Shown: positions 45,646-55,576, numbered from the stretch's first letter. The stretch is 64,000 bases of DNA from Rhodophyticola porphyridii (GCF_003688285.1 NZ_RCNT01000003.1:7501-71500), one strand, 5' to 3'. Made by a program: numbers and translations. The notes: a model not told the origin generated them from the letters alone.

Positions 45646-46679
45646 CCAACGAAATGCGCGCGCTGGTGAAACCGGGTCCGGTCCGGGGCCTTGAAATGCA
45701 CCGCGCGCCGGTGCCGGAAATCGGCGCGGATGATGTACTGATCCGGGTCAAAAAAACGGGTATTTGCGGGACCGATATCCATATCTGGCAATGGGATGAC
45801 TGGGCGGCGCGGACGGTACCGACACCGCTCATCACCGGTCATGAGTTCGCTGGCGAAATTGTCGAGCTGGGGCGGCATGTCGAAGGCCTGTCGCTTGGTC
45901 AGCGCTGTTCCGGCGAAGGGCATCTGATCGGAAAGACCTCGCGGCAGTCCCGGGCGGGCAAGTTCCACCTGGACCCCGAAACCCGCGGTATCGGGGTGAA
46001 TGAACAGGGCGCCTTTGCCGAGTATCTGGCACTACCCGCCTTCAATGTGGTGCCCCTGCCCGACACGATCGATGACGAGATCGGCGCAATCCTCGATCCG
46101 CTCGGCAATGCGGTGCACACGGCGCTGAGTTTCGATCTTTTAGGCGAAGATGTGCTGGTCACCGGTGCGGGGCCGATCGGGACCATGGCCGCAGCCGTGG
46201 CGCGCCATGCGGGCGCCCGCCACGTGGTGATCACGGATGTGAACCAGGCCCGGCTCGATCTGGCCGGTCAGGTGGCCGACGTCCGGCCCGTCAATGTAAC
46301 GACCGAGGATCTGGCCTCGGTCTTCCCAGAACTGGGGATGAAGCAGGGGTTCGACGTGGGGCTGGAGATGTCCGGCAATCAGGCGGCGCTGGACCAGATG
46401 GTCGAGACGATGGTGATGGGCGGGCGCATCGCGCTTCTGGGCATTCCGCCGGGCAAATCGCCGGTCGACTGGAGCCGGATCGTTTTCAAGGCGATCACGA
46501 TCAAGGGCGTCTACGGACGGGAGATCTTCGAAACCTGGTACAAGATGATCGCGATGCTGGAGAACGGGCTGGACGTGCGCCGGGTGATCACCCACCGGTT
46601 CAGCGCATCGGAGTATCGCGAGGGTTTCGCCGCGATGTTGTCCGGAACCAGCGGCAAGGTGGTTCTGGACTGGACCTGA
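45642..46679 (+). CDS. tdh: L-threonine 3-dehydrogenase lacking the structural zinc loop
   Basis: Zinc alcohol-dehydrogenase-family enzyme oxidising threonine to 2-amino-3-ketobutyrate, feeding kbl. Catalytic-site residues are kept ([18 protein letters not shown]), as are [12 protein letters not shown] and [11 protein letters not shown]. The loop that normally binds a structural zinc through four cysteines reads [20 protein letters not shown], with none of the four left. Overlaps the methyltransferase stop (ATGA). 345 residues, near normal length. Confidence 0.95.
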   Translation: MTNEMRALVKPGPVRGLEMHRAPVPEIGADDVLIRVKKTGICGTDIHIWQWDDWAARTVPTPLITGHEFAGEIVELGRHVEGLSLGQRCSGEGHLIGKTSRQSRAGKFHLDPETRGIGVNEQGAFAEYLALPAFNVVPLPDTIDDEIGAILDPLGNAVHTALSFDLLGEDVLVTGAGPIGTMAAAVARHAGARHVVITDVNQARLDLAGQVADVRPVNVTTEDLASVFPELGMKQGFDVGLEMSGNQAALDQMVETMVMGGRIALLGIPPGKSPVDWSRIVFKAITIKGVYGREIFETWYKMIAMLENGLDVRRVITHRFSASEYREGFAAMLSGTSGKVVLDWT

Positions 46680-47021
46680 CGCGTGGAAAAGACGGCCCAT
46701 GTCCGAGCCGTGCCCGGCCCGACCGATACCGGCCTGCCGCGACATATCCCGCATTATCGTCTTGTCTGAGGAAGTCATCGGGAGATCCGGCCTGTTGGCA
46801 GTGCGTTTGTAAGGCGCCGCGCAGATCCGGACCTCAATTTCGGGCGCATTGGTTGTGTCCATTGCGAACCAGTGCGCGGGCAATACCGGGAGCCGGGGCG
46901 CGTCGATAGCCTCGGGCAAGTTGGTCCCGCGACAGGGGTTCGGCAGCAATCTCACACCCGGTCCTTTCACTGAACGCACCCGCCACGGCCTGACCAAGCC
47001 GCCGGCAGAATGCAAGTCGCC
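46680..47021. other. Intergenic region before hmgA without a supported gene
   Basis: About 340 bases after tdh. A 74-codon minus-strand frame (46834-47058) begins [17 protein letters not shown] but lacks a ribosome site, overlaps the hmgA promoter and resembles no family. No clear terminator or RNA was found. Confidence 0.5.
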
Positions 47022-47049
47022 TTGACTTCGTTGTAATTGCAACGATACT
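47022..47049 (+). promoter_or_regulatory. hmgA promoter with operator in the spacer
   Basis: A sigma-70-like promoter TTGACT-16 bases-GATACT. The spacer holds the palindrome TCGTTG-TAATTG-CAACGA (47028-47045), a MarR/IclR-style repressor site placed to block polymerase. Confidence 0.65.
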
Positions 47050-47088
47050 CTTCGCCATCGCCTGAAGAGCGCACCGGAGGAGACATCG

Positions 47089-48450
47089 ATGAACACGCAG
47101 ACCACGCCGCGCAAGATGGTGCAGGCCGCCACCCCGGTCGGCACGACGGAAGGCTATATGCCCGGGTTCGGGAACGATTTCGAGACCGAGGCGCTGCCCG
47201 GCGCCCTGCCGCAAGGGATGAACAGCCCGCAGAAATGCAATTACGGGCTCTATGGCGAGCAGCTGACCGGCACCGCCTTTACCGCGCCGCAACACCAGAA
47301 TGAACGAACGTGGTGCTATCGCATCCGCCCCTCGGTCAGGCATTCCAGCCGCTATACCAAGATCGACCTTCCCTACTGGAAATCGGCCCCGCATGTGGAC
47401 CCCGACGTGATCAGCCTCGGCCAGTACCGGTGGGATCCGGTGCCGCATACCGATACCCCGCTGACATGGCTGACCGGCATGCGCACGATGACCACGGCGG
47501 GCGATGTGAACACGCAGGTGGGCATGGCCAGCCATATCTATCTGGTCACCGCCTCGATGGAGGATGCGTATTTCTATTCCGCTGACAGTGAATTGCTGAT
47601 CGTACCGCAGGAAGGCACGCTCCGCTTCTGCACCGAACTGGGGATCATCGACCTCGCGCCGCAGGAAATCGCCGTGATCCCGCGCGGGCTGCTCTATCGG
47701 GTGGAGGTGATCGACGGCCCGGCCCGCGGCTTCGTCTGCGAAAACTACGGCCAGAAGTTCGAGTTGCCGGGGCGCGGCCCGATCGGGGCCAACTGCATGG
47801 CCAACCGGCGCGATTTCAAGACACCCGTCGCGGCGTTCGAGGATCGTGAGGTGCCGTCCACGGTGACGGTCAAATGGTGCGGCCAGTTCCATGAATGCGA
47901 AATCGGCCACAGCCCGCTGGACGTTGTCGCCTGGCACGGGAACTACGCGCCGGTGAAATACGATCTGAAAACCTATTGCCCCGTGGGCGCGATCCTCTTC
48001 GACCACCCGGATCCGTCGATCTTCACGGTCCTGACCGCGCCCTCGGGCGTACCGGGCACCGCGAATATCGACTTCGTGCTGTTCCGCGAGCGTTGGATGG
48101 TGGCCGAGGATACGTTCCGCCCGCCGTGGTATCACAAGAACATCATGTCCGAGCTGATGGGCAACATCTACGGCCAGTACGATGCAAAACCCCAGGGCTT
48201 CGTGCCCGGCGGCATGAGCCTCCACAACATGATGCTACCCCACGGCCCGGACCGGACCGCGTTCGACGGCGCGTCCAATGCCGATCTGAAGGCGGAGAAG
48301 CTGGACAACACGATGTCCTTCATGTTCGAAACCCGCTTTCCCCAGCATCTGACCGGTTTTGCCGCCAACGAGGCCCCGTTGCAGGACGACTATATCGACT
48401 GCTGGACCTCGCTGGAGAAAAAATTCGACGGGACACCGGGCAAGAAGTAG
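47089..48450 (+). CDS. hmgA: Homogentisate 1,2-dioxygenase
   Basis: Non-heme iron enzyme opening the ring of homogentisate in tyrosine/phenylalanine catabolism. The 453 residues start with a short extension, then [47 protein letters not shown], the iron-site region [10 protein letters not shown] and [19 protein letters not shown] is eight bases before ATG. The usual maleylacetoacetate isomerase and fumarylacetoacetate hydrolase genes are not nearby. Controlled by a promoter with an operator-like palindrome. Confidence 0.97.
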   Translation: MNTQTTPRKMVQAATPVGTTEGYMPGFGNDFETEALPGALPQGMNSPQKCNYGLYGEQLTGTAFTAPQHQNERTWCYRIRPSVRHSSRYTKIDLPYWKSAPHVDPDVISLGQYRWDPVPHTDTPLTWLTGMRTMTTAGDVNTQVGMASHIYLVTASMEDAYFYSADSELLIVPQEGTLRFCTELGIIDLAPQEIAVIPRGLLYRVEVIDGPARGFVCENYGQKFELPGRGPIGANCMANRRDFKTPVAAFEDREVPSTVTVKWCGQFHECEIGHSPLDVVAWHGNYAPVKYDLKTYCPVGAILFDHPDPSIFTVLTAPSGVPGTANIDFVLFRERWMVAEDTFRPPWYHKNIMSELMGNIYGQYDAKPQGFVPGGMSLHNMMLPHGPDRTAFDGASNADLKAEKLDNTMSFMFETRFPQHLTGFAANEAPLQDDYIDCWTSLEKKFDGTPGKK

Positions 48451-48518
48451 TCCGACCAGGGTCTTGCCATCCGTGTCCCGTCCCGCACAGACTGCGCGGG
48501 ATGCGGATGCGGCGGAAC

Positions 48519-48734
48519 ATGACCGACAGTCGGAGCAAATATGGCCCGTCAAGGGGGGAATTGTGGTTCCGGCTGGTGTTTTCACTGGCCGGGCTGGCCT
48601 TCATGGCATTGGCGGTCTTCTATCGGGGCATCACCGGTCTGGCCTGGTTCGAGATCATGATCTTCGGCGGGCTTTTCTTCGGCGCCACAACCGTCTGGTG
48701 CATTCTGAAACTGTTGCGGAGAGACCATCCATGA
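48519..48734 (+). CDS. Small membrane protein
   Basis: A 71-residue protein with two hydrophobic segments (LVFSLAGLAFMALAVFY; FEIMIFGGLFFGATTVW) and basic ends. ATG 48519 is one of three in-frame starts (48501, 48507). Overlaps the next gene by ATGA, so the two are coupled and probably form an envelope pair. Unrecognised. Confidence 0.7.
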   Translation: MTDSRSKYGPSRGELWFRLVFSLAGLAFMALAVFYRGITGLAWFEIMIFGGLFFGATTVWCILKLLRRDHP

Positions 48735-48997
48735 GCACGGGCATGATCATTCGTTTGGTGTTGATGGGGCTGGTGTTTCTGGTCTGGGCGGGGATGATGT
48801 TCTCCACCCTGTTCACCTTGCGGGCACGGGCGGAGGCGCGGACCGGCCGGGCCCTTTCGGGACCGCGCGTCTTTCTGAAGGAGCTGGGCGTCTGGCTGCG
48901 GTCGCCCGAGGACAAATCCAGCCGCCGCACCCTGCTTTTCCTGACCTTTGTCCTGCTCGTGATGGCGGCGCAGAACGCCTTTGCCACCGGGTCATGA
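48731..48997 (+). CDS. Small membrane protein, coupled to pseudouridine synthase gene
   Basis: An 88-residue protein with an N-terminal (IIRLVLMGLVFLVWAGMMF) and a C-terminal (LLFLTFVLLVMAAQNAF) hydrophobic helix separated by a basic segment. It overlaps both the preceding small gene and the RluA-type gene by four bases. No known function. Confidence 0.72.
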   Translation: MSTGMIIRLVLMGLVFLVWAGMMFSTLFTLRARAEARTGRALSGPRVFLKELGVWLRSPEDKSSRRTLLFLTFVLLVMAAQNAFATGS

Positions 48998-49644
48998 TCG
49001 CGCTCGACTACCGCCCGCCCGACACGCCGCTGACCATTCTCCACGAAGACCACGAACTGATCCTGGTCGACAAGCCCAGCGGGCTGCTCAGCGTTCCGGG
49101 CAAGGGCGACCATCTGTCCGACTGCTTGATGAGCCGGATCCAGGCCGCCTTTCCCGAGGCGCTTCTGGTGCATCGCCTCGATATGGACACATCTGGGGTG
49201 ATGGTCTTTGCCCGCAGCCCCCATGCGCAGCGGCATCTGGGCCTGCAATTCGAAAAGCGGCATGTCAAAAAGGTTTACATCGCAAGGGTTTGGGGGCATG
49301 TGACCGAAAAGGAGGGGCATATCGACCTGCCCCTGATCGTGGATTGGCCGAACCGTCCCCTGCAACATGTGAACCATGATACCGGCAAGCCTGCACAGAC
49401 CGACTGGCGCGTGGTGCGGCATGAGGAAAGCTCGACACGCGTAAGGCTTTACCCCAAAACGGGGCGCTCCCATCAGCTACGTGTTCACATGAAGGAAATC
49501 GGCCACCCGATCCTCGGCGATCCGTTTTACGCCAGCGGCCCGGCGCGGGATTTTCCAAGACTGATGCTGCATGCGGAAAGCCTGAAACTGCGCCATCCCG
49601 ATGGCGGAAAGGGCATGAGCTTCCGCGCAACGGCGCCGTTTTGA
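48994..49644 (+). CDS. RluA-family pseudouridine synthase
   Basis: Isomerises uridine to pseudouridine in rRNA or tRNA. The catalytic aspartate is in LVHRLDMDTSGVMVFA (about residues 59-74), with VDKPSGLLSVPG, YIARVWGH, the basic KTGRSHQLRVHM and GDPFYA motifs. It lacks an N-terminal S4 domain (216 residues), which fits the RluA/TruC-like branch. It is co-translated with two small membrane proteins upstream. Confidence 0.93.
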   Translation: MIALDYRPPDTPLTILHEDHELILVDKPSGLLSVPGKGDHLSDCLMSRIQAAFPEALLVHRLDMDTSGVMVFARSPHAQRHLGLQFEKRHVKKVYIARVWGHVTEKEGHIDLPLIVDWPNRPLQHVNHDTGKPAQTDWRVVRHEESSTRVRLYPKTGRSHQLRVHMKEIGHPILGDPFYASGPARDFPRLMLHAESLKLRHPDGGKGMSFRATAPF

Positions 49645-49702
49645 AATCGCCGGATCGGATCGCCGGCCCGCGCCCGCCGTTGAGCAGGCGGGTCGCCGCG
49701 CC

Positions 49703-50548
49703 TCAGTCGTCGAACGGGCGATCGGCGCTCCAGTCATAGCAGCCGCTGTCCCGCTCCTCCACCGCCTGTTTCCAGCCCACCTGCTCGGCCCGTGCCTTGA
49801 AGGCGAGACCTTCGGGGGAGTGGCGCGTGATCCCGTCGAAAACCGTGGCAAGGCGCTGGCTCGCGATCAGCGCCGCCTCGAACCCCTGATTGAGAACCAT
49901 CTTGTGCATGGCAAGCTGGTTGATCGGCACGCGCGACATCCGGTCGGCCAACGCCTCCACCTCCTCATCCAGATCGGCGGCGGGTACGGATTTCAGAACC
50001 AGCCCGATCCGCGCCGCCTCCACCCCGGTGATCCGGTCACCGGTGAACAGCATCCGCTTGGCCTTCTCCGGACCAAGCCGAAATCCCCACATCGCCGTGG
50101 TCGGACTGCCCCAGACGCGGGCGGGCATGTAGCCGATCTGCGCGTCATCGGCCATGATCGTCAGATCGGCACAAAGCGCGATGTCGGAGCCGCCTGCCAC
50201 GGCATAGCCGTGGACCTTGCAGATCACCGGCTTCAACGCCCGGAACAGCGACATGAAATGCTGCGTGTTGGCCCACATGAACTGATAATCGCGGATCGGA
50301 TCCCAAGGCATCTCCTGTGTGATCCTGTTGTTCGGGTCGGCGGCGTAATGGGCAAGATCATAGCCCGCGCAAAACGCCTTCCCCGCCCCTGACAGCAGAA
50401 TGACATGCACCTCCGGATCGGCATCGGCGCGGGCCACGGCCGCGGCCAGTTCGCCCGGCATGTCACCGTCGATCGCATTCATGACCTCCGGCCGGTTCAG
50501 CGTGATCCGCGCAATGCGGCCGGCCCGTTCATAGAGCACTGTCGGCAT
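49703..50548 (-). CDS. Enoyl-CoA hydratase/isomerase-family protein
   Basis: Crotonase-fold protein of 281 residues: oxyanion-hole motif GAGKAFCAGYDL and KVHGYAVAGGSDIALCADL, with a C-terminal tail rich in tryptophan/acidic residues. Crotonase family members act on acyl-CoA substrates; the catalytic glutamates of true enoyl-CoA hydratases are not obvious, so the reaction is open. It is convergent with the pseudouridine synthase gene. Confidence 0.87.
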   Translation of the reverse strand: MPTVLYERAGRIARITLNRPEVMNAIDGDMPGELAAAVARADADPEVHVILLSGAGKAFCAGYDLAHYAADPNNRITQEMPWDPIRDYQFMWANTQHFMSLFRALKPVICKVHGYAVAGGSDIALCADLTIMADDAQIGYMPARVWGSPTTAMWGFRLGPEKAKRMLFTGDRITGVEAARIGLVLKSVPAADLDEEVEALADRMSRVPINQLAMHKMVLNQGFEAALIASQRLATVFDGITRHSPEGLAFKARAEQVGWKQAVEERDSGCYDWSADRPFDD

Positions 50549-50612
50549 CCGTATCCTCCCCCCTCACTGCGGGGGCAAGCGTGGCAGAGCCTGTGTGCCG
50601 AGGCAATCCTAG

Positions 50613-51374
50613 CTAGCCCAGCCGCCGCATTCGGCTATCACCCTCGGCCCCTTCCATGGCCCGCGCATGGGCGGCAAGCCAAAGATCGTCCAGCGCCCGC
50701 AGCTGGGCGGCATCGAACCGATCCGCGATCTCCCAGTACCGACCCGAAGGCGCCATATAGCCCAGCGCCCGTTCCCGTGCCTCCGCCTCCGCCATGCTCT
50801 CCGGCTCGGGCGTGAGCGGCGGCACCGTCGAAAGCGTATCGGGTGTGCAGCGCGGAAACAGCAGCCTGCTCTCGCCCCTCGACAGCGTCACGCAGGCGCA
50901 GCCGCGCGCCGCAGCCATCAGCGCAAGCCGCGCCGATTTCGCCTCCAGCGACTGCAGGGTGATGTCCTCGCGAAGCGGGTCTGCATCGCCGCGGCCATAG
51001 AAATGGGTCTTGCCGGTGGCGGGGTAGATCATGTTGCAGCCGACAAAGGCCATCACCTCGGGCCGCAGCCTGGCCAACGCCCAGTATCCTGCGGTGAACG
51101 CCATGGTGCCCCCGGCATAGACGAATCCGCCAAGGCTGTTCTGCACCGGCACATACTCCGCCGCGTCCACCATCCGCTGGCCCGGCACCATGTCGCTGGG
51201 TCGGCGTTCCGGCGGAAAATCCTCTGGGTAAATCGTGAAGTCCCAATCCGGGCGGATCGCCCAGGCGTTGTTGATCGCAACGATATGGGTGAACAGGCCC
51301 CGCTCCCAGCCGGCGGCCTCGGTGGCGTCGGGCCCGCTCCCAATGATCAGAACCCTGGTCGGTCTTGCGGTCAT
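50613..51374 (-). CDS. Conserved hypothetical protein with Rossmann-like N-terminus
   Basis: A 253-residue soluble protein of unknown function. It begins VLIIGSGPDATEAAGWERG, a dinucleotide-binding-like loop, continues HIVAINNAWAIRPDWDFTIYPEDF and has FVGCNMIYPATGKTHFYG. This pattern recalls glycosyltransferase/MAF-accessory-like DUF115 proteins but is not certain. No operon partner (flanked by the hydratase and aldehyde dehydrogenase genes on the same strand). Confidence 0.6.
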   Translation of the reverse strand: MTARPTRVLIIGSGPDATEAAGWERGLFTHIVAINNAWAIRPDWDFTIYPEDFPPERRPSDMVPGQRMVDAAEYVPVQNSLGGFVYAGGTMAFTAGYWALARLRPEVMAFVGCNMIYPATGKTHFYGRGDADPLREDITLQSLEAKSARLALMAAARGCACVTLSRGESRLLFPRCTPDTLSTVPPLTPEPESMAEAEARERALGYMAPSGRYWEIADRFDAAQLRALDDLWLAAHARAMEGAEGDSRMRRLG

Positions 51375-51490
51375 GGTCCCCGGCTCCTGCTGATCTCGCG
51401 CAGGTCGCGCGGACGTTCCCTGCTCGACATAGAAGCCTTTCCGGCCGAGGCCACGGGAAAATGCATGCTACCCAAGCCCGCGCCTGCGGC

Positions 51491-52924
51491 TCAGCCCCAG
51501 CCGCTGACTGCCTTGACTTCAAGGAACTCATGCAGACCGAAGGCGCCGCCTTCCCGGCCGTTGCCCGATTGCTTGAACCCGCCGAAGGGGGAGCCCTGCC
51601 CGAACCCGGTGCCATTGCCCTCCACCATGCCGGACCGCAGCTTGCGCGCCACCCGTCGGAGTTTCTCCCGGTCCGAGGTCTGCACGTAATTCGTCAGCCC
51701 GTAAGGCGTGTCATTGGCCATCTGCACCGCATGGGCCTCGTCCTCGAAGGGAAGGATCGACAGAACAGGGCCGAAAATCTCCTCGCGGTAAATGGTCATG
51801 TCCGGCGTGACATCGGCAAAGACCGTCGGGCGAACGTAATAGCCCCGGTTCAGGTGTCCGGGCCGCCCGGTTCCTCCCGCGACCAGACGGGCGCCTTCGT
51901 CGATGCCTTTTTGTATAAGATCCTGTATCTTGTTGAACTGTGTCTCGCTGACAGCGGGGCCGATATGGCGGCCCTCCTCGCTTGCGGGGCCGACATCGGT
52001 GGCCTTCGCGGTGGCCTCCGCAATCTCCACGGCTTGCTCATACCGGCTCCGTTCTACCAGCATCCGGGTGGGAGCATTGCAGGACTGCCCGGTATTGCGG
52101 AAACACCGGATCACGCCGGATTTCACCGCCTTTTCATCGGCATCGGCGAAGATGATGTTCGCCCCCTTGCCGCCAAGCTCCAGACTGACCCGCTTGATCG
52201 TGTCCGCCGCGGCGATGGAAATCAGGCGGCCGGCCCGGGTAGAGCCGGTGAAGCTCACCATATCCACATCCGGATGGGCAGACAACGTGCTGCCCACGCC
52301 CGGTCCGTCCCCATTGACCAGATTGAAGACACCGGGCGGCAGATCGGCCTCGTCCATCATCTCGGCGAAAAGCAGACCCGAAAGCGGCGCGATTTCCGAT
52401 GGCTTCAGAACCATGGTGTTGCCGGTGACAAGCGCGGGTGCGCATTTCAGCACGATCTGGTTCATCGGCCAGTTCCAGGGTGTGATAAGCGCGCAGACAC
52501 CGACCGGTTCGTACAAGATGCGCTCGGACGACGCGTGATCGCCAAGGGGATGATCCCAGGCGAAGGATCTGGCCGCGTTCAGCGTTCCATCAAGATGCCA
52601 GATGCCTGCACCGACCTGCTGCTGCCGGGCCAGATCGATGGGGGCGCCCATTTCGGTGCTGATCGCCTCGGCCATCTCGTCGCTGCGTTTCTTGTAGACA
52701 TCGCGCAGGCGCTCCAGCGCGGCGATGCGGTCGGCCACCTGCGTTGCGGCCCAGCCGTCGAACGCCGCCTTCGCGGCGGCGACTGCGGCATTCGTGTCGG
52801 CCTCCGAGCCGAGCGAGATCGTGGCGCAGACCTCTTCGTTGGAGGGATTGATGACCGGGTGGTCATTGGGCTGGCTCGGGTCCACCCAGTGACCGTTGAT
52901 GTAGAACTGTGTCGAGACTGGCAT
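51491..52924 (-). CDS. NAD(P)-dependent aldehyde dehydrogenase
   Basis: A 477-residue aldehyde dehydrogenase superfamily enzyme with LITPWNWPMNQIVLK (cofactor region), FTGSTRAGRLI, ELGGKGANIIFADAD carrying the catalytic glutamate region, catalytic cysteine in FRNTGQSCNAPTRML and GPVLSILPFED. Substrate cannot be read from sequence. ATG 52924 (MPVSTQFYINGHWV) fits the family N-terminus. A 200-bp space separates it from the divergent peroxiredoxin gene. Confidence 0.93.
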   Translation of the reverse strand: MPVSTQFYINGHWVDPSQPNDHPVINPSNEEVCATISLGSEADTNAAVAAAKAAFDGWAATQVADRIAALERLRDVYKKRSDEMAEAISTEMGAPIDLARQQQVGAGIWHLDGTLNAARSFAWDHPLGDHASSERILYEPVGVCALITPWNWPMNQIVLKCAPALVTGNTMVLKPSEIAPLSGLLFAEMMDEADLPPGVFNLVNGDGPGVGSTLSAHPDVDMVSFTGSTRAGRLISIAAADTIKRVSLELGGKGANIIFADADEKAVKSGVIRCFRNTGQSCNAPTRMLVERSRYEQAVEIAEATAKATDVGPASEEGRHIGPAVSETQFNKIQDLIQKGIDEGARLVAGGTGRPGHLNRGYYVRPTVFADVTPDMTIYREEIFGPVLSILPFEDEAHAVQMANDTPYGLTNYVQTSDREKLRRVARKLRSGMVEGNGTGFGQGSPFGGFKQSGNGREGGAFGLHEFLEVKAVSGWG

Positions 52925-53125
52925 GGTGCGGCTCCCTTCGCTGTCGCCGCGCACCAAAGCACCGGGGTTCGCCCGGCGCAAGGGGGGCGGGAACAGCCGT
53001 TCGCGCCACGCCCGGAAGGGGCGGAAACCGGCCTTATTCGTCACCTGCGACGCCGCGCGCCCGTGAATTTCTCGCGCGGCGATCCTATCTGCGGATATAT
53101 GACGGCAACGAAGAGGGAGTCTGCT

Positions 53126-53779
53126 ATGGGTTTGCGTATCAATGACACTGTGCCCGATCTGACGGTCGAAACCGATCAGGGGCGTTTCAGCCTGCATGAA
53201 TGGATCGGCGACAGCTGGGCCATCCTGTTCAGCCACCCCAAGGATTTCACGCCCGTGTGCACGACCGAGTTCGGCGCGGTGGCGCAACTGGCCGATGAAT
53301 GGGCCGCGCGCGGCACCAAGGTGATCGGCGTGTCCGTGGACGGGGTGGAAGATCACAAGAAATGGAAGACCGATATTGAGACCGTGGGCGGCGCGAAGGC
53401 CGGTTTTCCGATCATCGCCGATGACGGGCTGGAAGTGTCGAAAGCCTTCGACATGCTGCCCGCCGAAGCCTATCTGCCCGACGGACGCACCCCCGCCGAC
53501 AGCGCGACGGTGCGCTCCGTCTTCATCATCGGTCCAGACAAGCAGCTGAAGCTTTCGATGACCTATCCGATGAATGTGGGCCGAAACTTCGCCGAAGTGC
53601 TGCGCGCGCTGGACGGGTTGCAGACCGCGGCGCGCGAAAATGTGGCGACTCCTGCGAACTGGGTGCCCGGGCAGGATGTGGTCGTGCCGGTGGCCGTGTC
53701 CGACGAGGATGCAATTGCGAAATACGGCGCGATCGAGACCAAGCTTCCCTATCTGCGGATGGCGAAGCTCCCCGGCTGA
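53126..53779 (+). CDS. 1-Cys peroxiredoxin (Prx6 type)
   Basis: Thiol peroxidase that reduces hydrogen peroxide and lipid hydroperoxides. The peroxidatic Cys is in SHPKDFTPVCTTEFG (about residue 47); the long C-terminal part (TYPMNVGRNFAEVLRALDGLQ; TPANWVPGQDVVVP) and 217-residue length match the Prx6 class, with no resolving cysteine. AGAGGGAG lies before ATG. A hairpin follows the gene. Confidence 0.94.
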   Translation: MGLRINDTVPDLTVETDQGRFSLHEWIGDSWAILFSHPKDFTPVCTTEFGAVAQLADEWAARGTKVIGVSVDGVEDHKKWKTDIETVGGAKAGFPIIADDGLEVSKAFDMLPAEAYLPDGRTPADSATVRSVFIIGPDKQLKLSMTYPMNVGRNFAEVLRALDGLQTAARENVATPANWVPGQDVVVPVAVSDEDAIAKYGAIETKLPYLRMAKLPG

Positions 53780-53807
53780 CCGCCGGTCCGCATGGCGGAT
53801 ACCAATG

Positions 53808-53832
53808 CCCCCCGGCTGCGACTGCCGGGGGG
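53808..53832 (+). terminator. Hairpin after peroxiredoxin gene
   Basis: Perfect 9-bp stem CCCCCCGGC / GCCGGGGGG around TGCGACT, followed by a weak TCTTGC tract. Probable terminator, not a strong one by T-run. Confidence 0.6.
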
Positions 53833-53911
53833 TCTTGCTCACGGGTGCATCGCCCTCTGCCTCTGCAGGCGCGGCCGGGCACACCTTTTCCGCTGCTCCC
53901 AAGGCGGCGGA

Positions 53912-54820
53912 TCACCTTTCTGCACCCAGATGCCGCTCTCCCCGCGCCCTCGCCAGTGCGATCTGCTTCTGCCGCTCCCGGAACCGCGCCCGGTCGGTTT
54001 CGGAATGCTCGTTCAGACAATAGTGACAAGAGACTCCCTCTTCGAATTCGGGTCGGGTCAAATCGTCCGGATCCAGCGCACGCCGGCACGCGCGGCACAA
54101 CACATGCGGTCCCTCGGCCAGCCCGTGACCGACCGAAACCCGCTCGTCGAACACGAAACACGCCCCGCGCCACAGGCTCTGCTCCGGCGGTACCTCTTCA
54201 AGATATTTCAGGATGCCGCCTTTCAGGTGAAAGACCTCCTCCACCCCTTTACCTATCAAATAACCTGTTGATTTTTCGCAACGAATACCGCCCGTACAGA
54301 ACATTGCGATGCGTTTGTTGTGGAACCGGTCCGCATTGGCTTCCCACCATGCGGGGAAGTCGCGGAAGCTGTCGGTTTCCGGATCGACCGCGCCTTCGAA
54401 CGTCCCGATCGCCACTTCATACGCGTTACGCGTGTCGATAACCGCCACATCCGGGCTCTGGATCAGCGCATTCCAGTCGGCAGGCTCCACATAGCGGCCC
54501 ACCGCACAAGTCGGGTTCACATCCGGCTGCCCCATCGTCACGATCTCGCGTTTCAGACGCACCTTCAGCCGCCCGAAGGGCATTTCGGTGGCTGGGCTTT
54601 CCTTCCAGTCCAGCGTTTCGAACCCGGGCAGGCCACGGATATGGGCAAGCACCGCCTGCACCCCCTCATGGGGTCCGGCAATCGTGCCGTTGATCCCTTC
54701 GCGGGCCAGCAAAAGCGAGCCCTTCACTCCGCCGGCCTCGCAGATGCGCCGCAGGGGCGCGCGCAAGCCATCAGGCTCCGCGACCGGTGTGAAATGATAA
54801 AGTGCCGCCACAGTGAACAT
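53912..54820 (-). CDS. trhO: TrhO, rhodanese-type tRNA uridine hydroxylase
   Basis: Oxygen-dependent hydroxylase forming 5-hydroxyuridine at tRNA position 34 (YceA family). The N-terminal YHF...[14 protein letters not shown], middle [13 protein letters not shown], rhodanese cysteine [16 protein letters not shown] and C-terminal cysteine cluster (CRACR, CHYC) match the family. 302 residues, normal. Divergent from pncA. Confidence 0.94.
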   Translation of the reverse strand: MFTVAALYHFTPVAEPDGLRAPLRRICEAGGVKGSLLLAREGINGTIAGPHEGVQAVLAHIRGLPGFETLDWKESPATEMPFGRLKVRLKREIVTMGQPDVNPTCAVGRYVEPADWNALIQSPDVAVIDTRNAYEVAIGTFEGAVDPETDSFRDFPAWWEANADRFHNKRIAMFCTGGIRCEKSTGYLIGKGVEEVFHLKGGILKYLEEVPPEQSLWRGACFVFDERVSVGHGLAEGPHVLCRACRRALDPDDLTRPEFEEGVSCHYCLNEHSETDRARFRERQKQIALARARGERHLGAER

Positions 54821-54970
54821 GACCGCCGATGTAGTGCCTCAGTCCCCGCTCTTGCAAGCTGTCATGCGTGGCAGCGCGCCGAATGAGGGGCTAGCGCATC
54901 TCCACAGACTCGGTGCATTGACCCCGCGCCGCCTGCTCCGTAACCATTCGGCAAGAGCGAGAGGACCCCT

Positions 54971-55576
54971 ATGCACGACGCAACCCACGCCCTGATCGTG
55001 ATCGATGTGCAGAATGATTTCTGCCCCGGCGGTGCACTGGCCGTTCCGGGGGGCGACGAAATCGTGCCGGGCATCAACGCGCTGATGGCGGAGTTTCAGG
55101 CCGTCATCCTGACGCAGGACTGGCACCCGGCGGGGCATTCCAGCTTCGCCTCGCAACATGACGGGCAGGCCCCCTATTCGGTCGTCGATTTTCCCTACGG
55201 CCCGCAGGTGCTCTGGCCCGATCACTGCATCCAGGGCTCGCCGGGCGCGGCATTCCACCCCGGGTTGCACACCGATCCGGCCCAGATGATCATCCGCAAG
55301 GGCTTCCGCCCCGCCATCGACAGTTATTCCGCCTTTTTCGAGAATGATCACATCACCCCAACGGGCCTTGACGGCGCGCTCAGAAGCCGCGGCATCACAC
55401 ATTTGACCATGGTGGGCCTCGCCACCGATTTTTGCGTCAATTACTCCGCGCAGGATGCCGCCCGCCTCGGCTTCGCGGTCGAGGTCCGGGCCGATCTCTG
55501 CCGTGCCATCGATCTGGACGGATCGCTCGGGGCGGCCGAAGACGGCATGCGCGCCGCCGGCGTCACCCTGCGCTAG
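54971..55576 (+). CDS. pncA: Nicotinamidase
   Basis: Hydrolyses nicotinamide to nicotinate in NAD salvage. Seen: LIVIDVQNDFCPGGALAVPGG, metal-site DWHPAGHSSF (His-x-x-x-His region), QGSPGA, and the catalytic VGLATDFCVNYSAQDA with nucleophile cysteine. 201 residues. Its product feeds pncB, encoded 66 bases downstream. Confidence 0.96.
   Translation: MHDATHALIVIDVQNDFCPGGALAVPGGDEIVPGINALMAEFQAVILTQDWHPAGHSSFASQHDGQAPYSVVDFPYGPQVLWPDHCIQGSPGAAFHPGLHTDPAQMIIRKGFRPAIDSYSAFFENDHITPTGLDGALRSRGITHLTMVGLATDFCVNYSAQDAARLGFAVEVRADLCRAIDLDGSLGAAEDGMRAAGVTLR

Noticed and set aside
46834-47058. 74-codon minus-strand frame starting [11 protein letters not shown]
   Set aside because: No ribosome site, overlaps the hmgA promoter, no family resemblance.
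51365-53779. Long plus-strand frame running into the peroxiredoxin gene
   Set aside because: Only the end from 53126 is real; the rest is antisense to aldehyde dehydrogenase.
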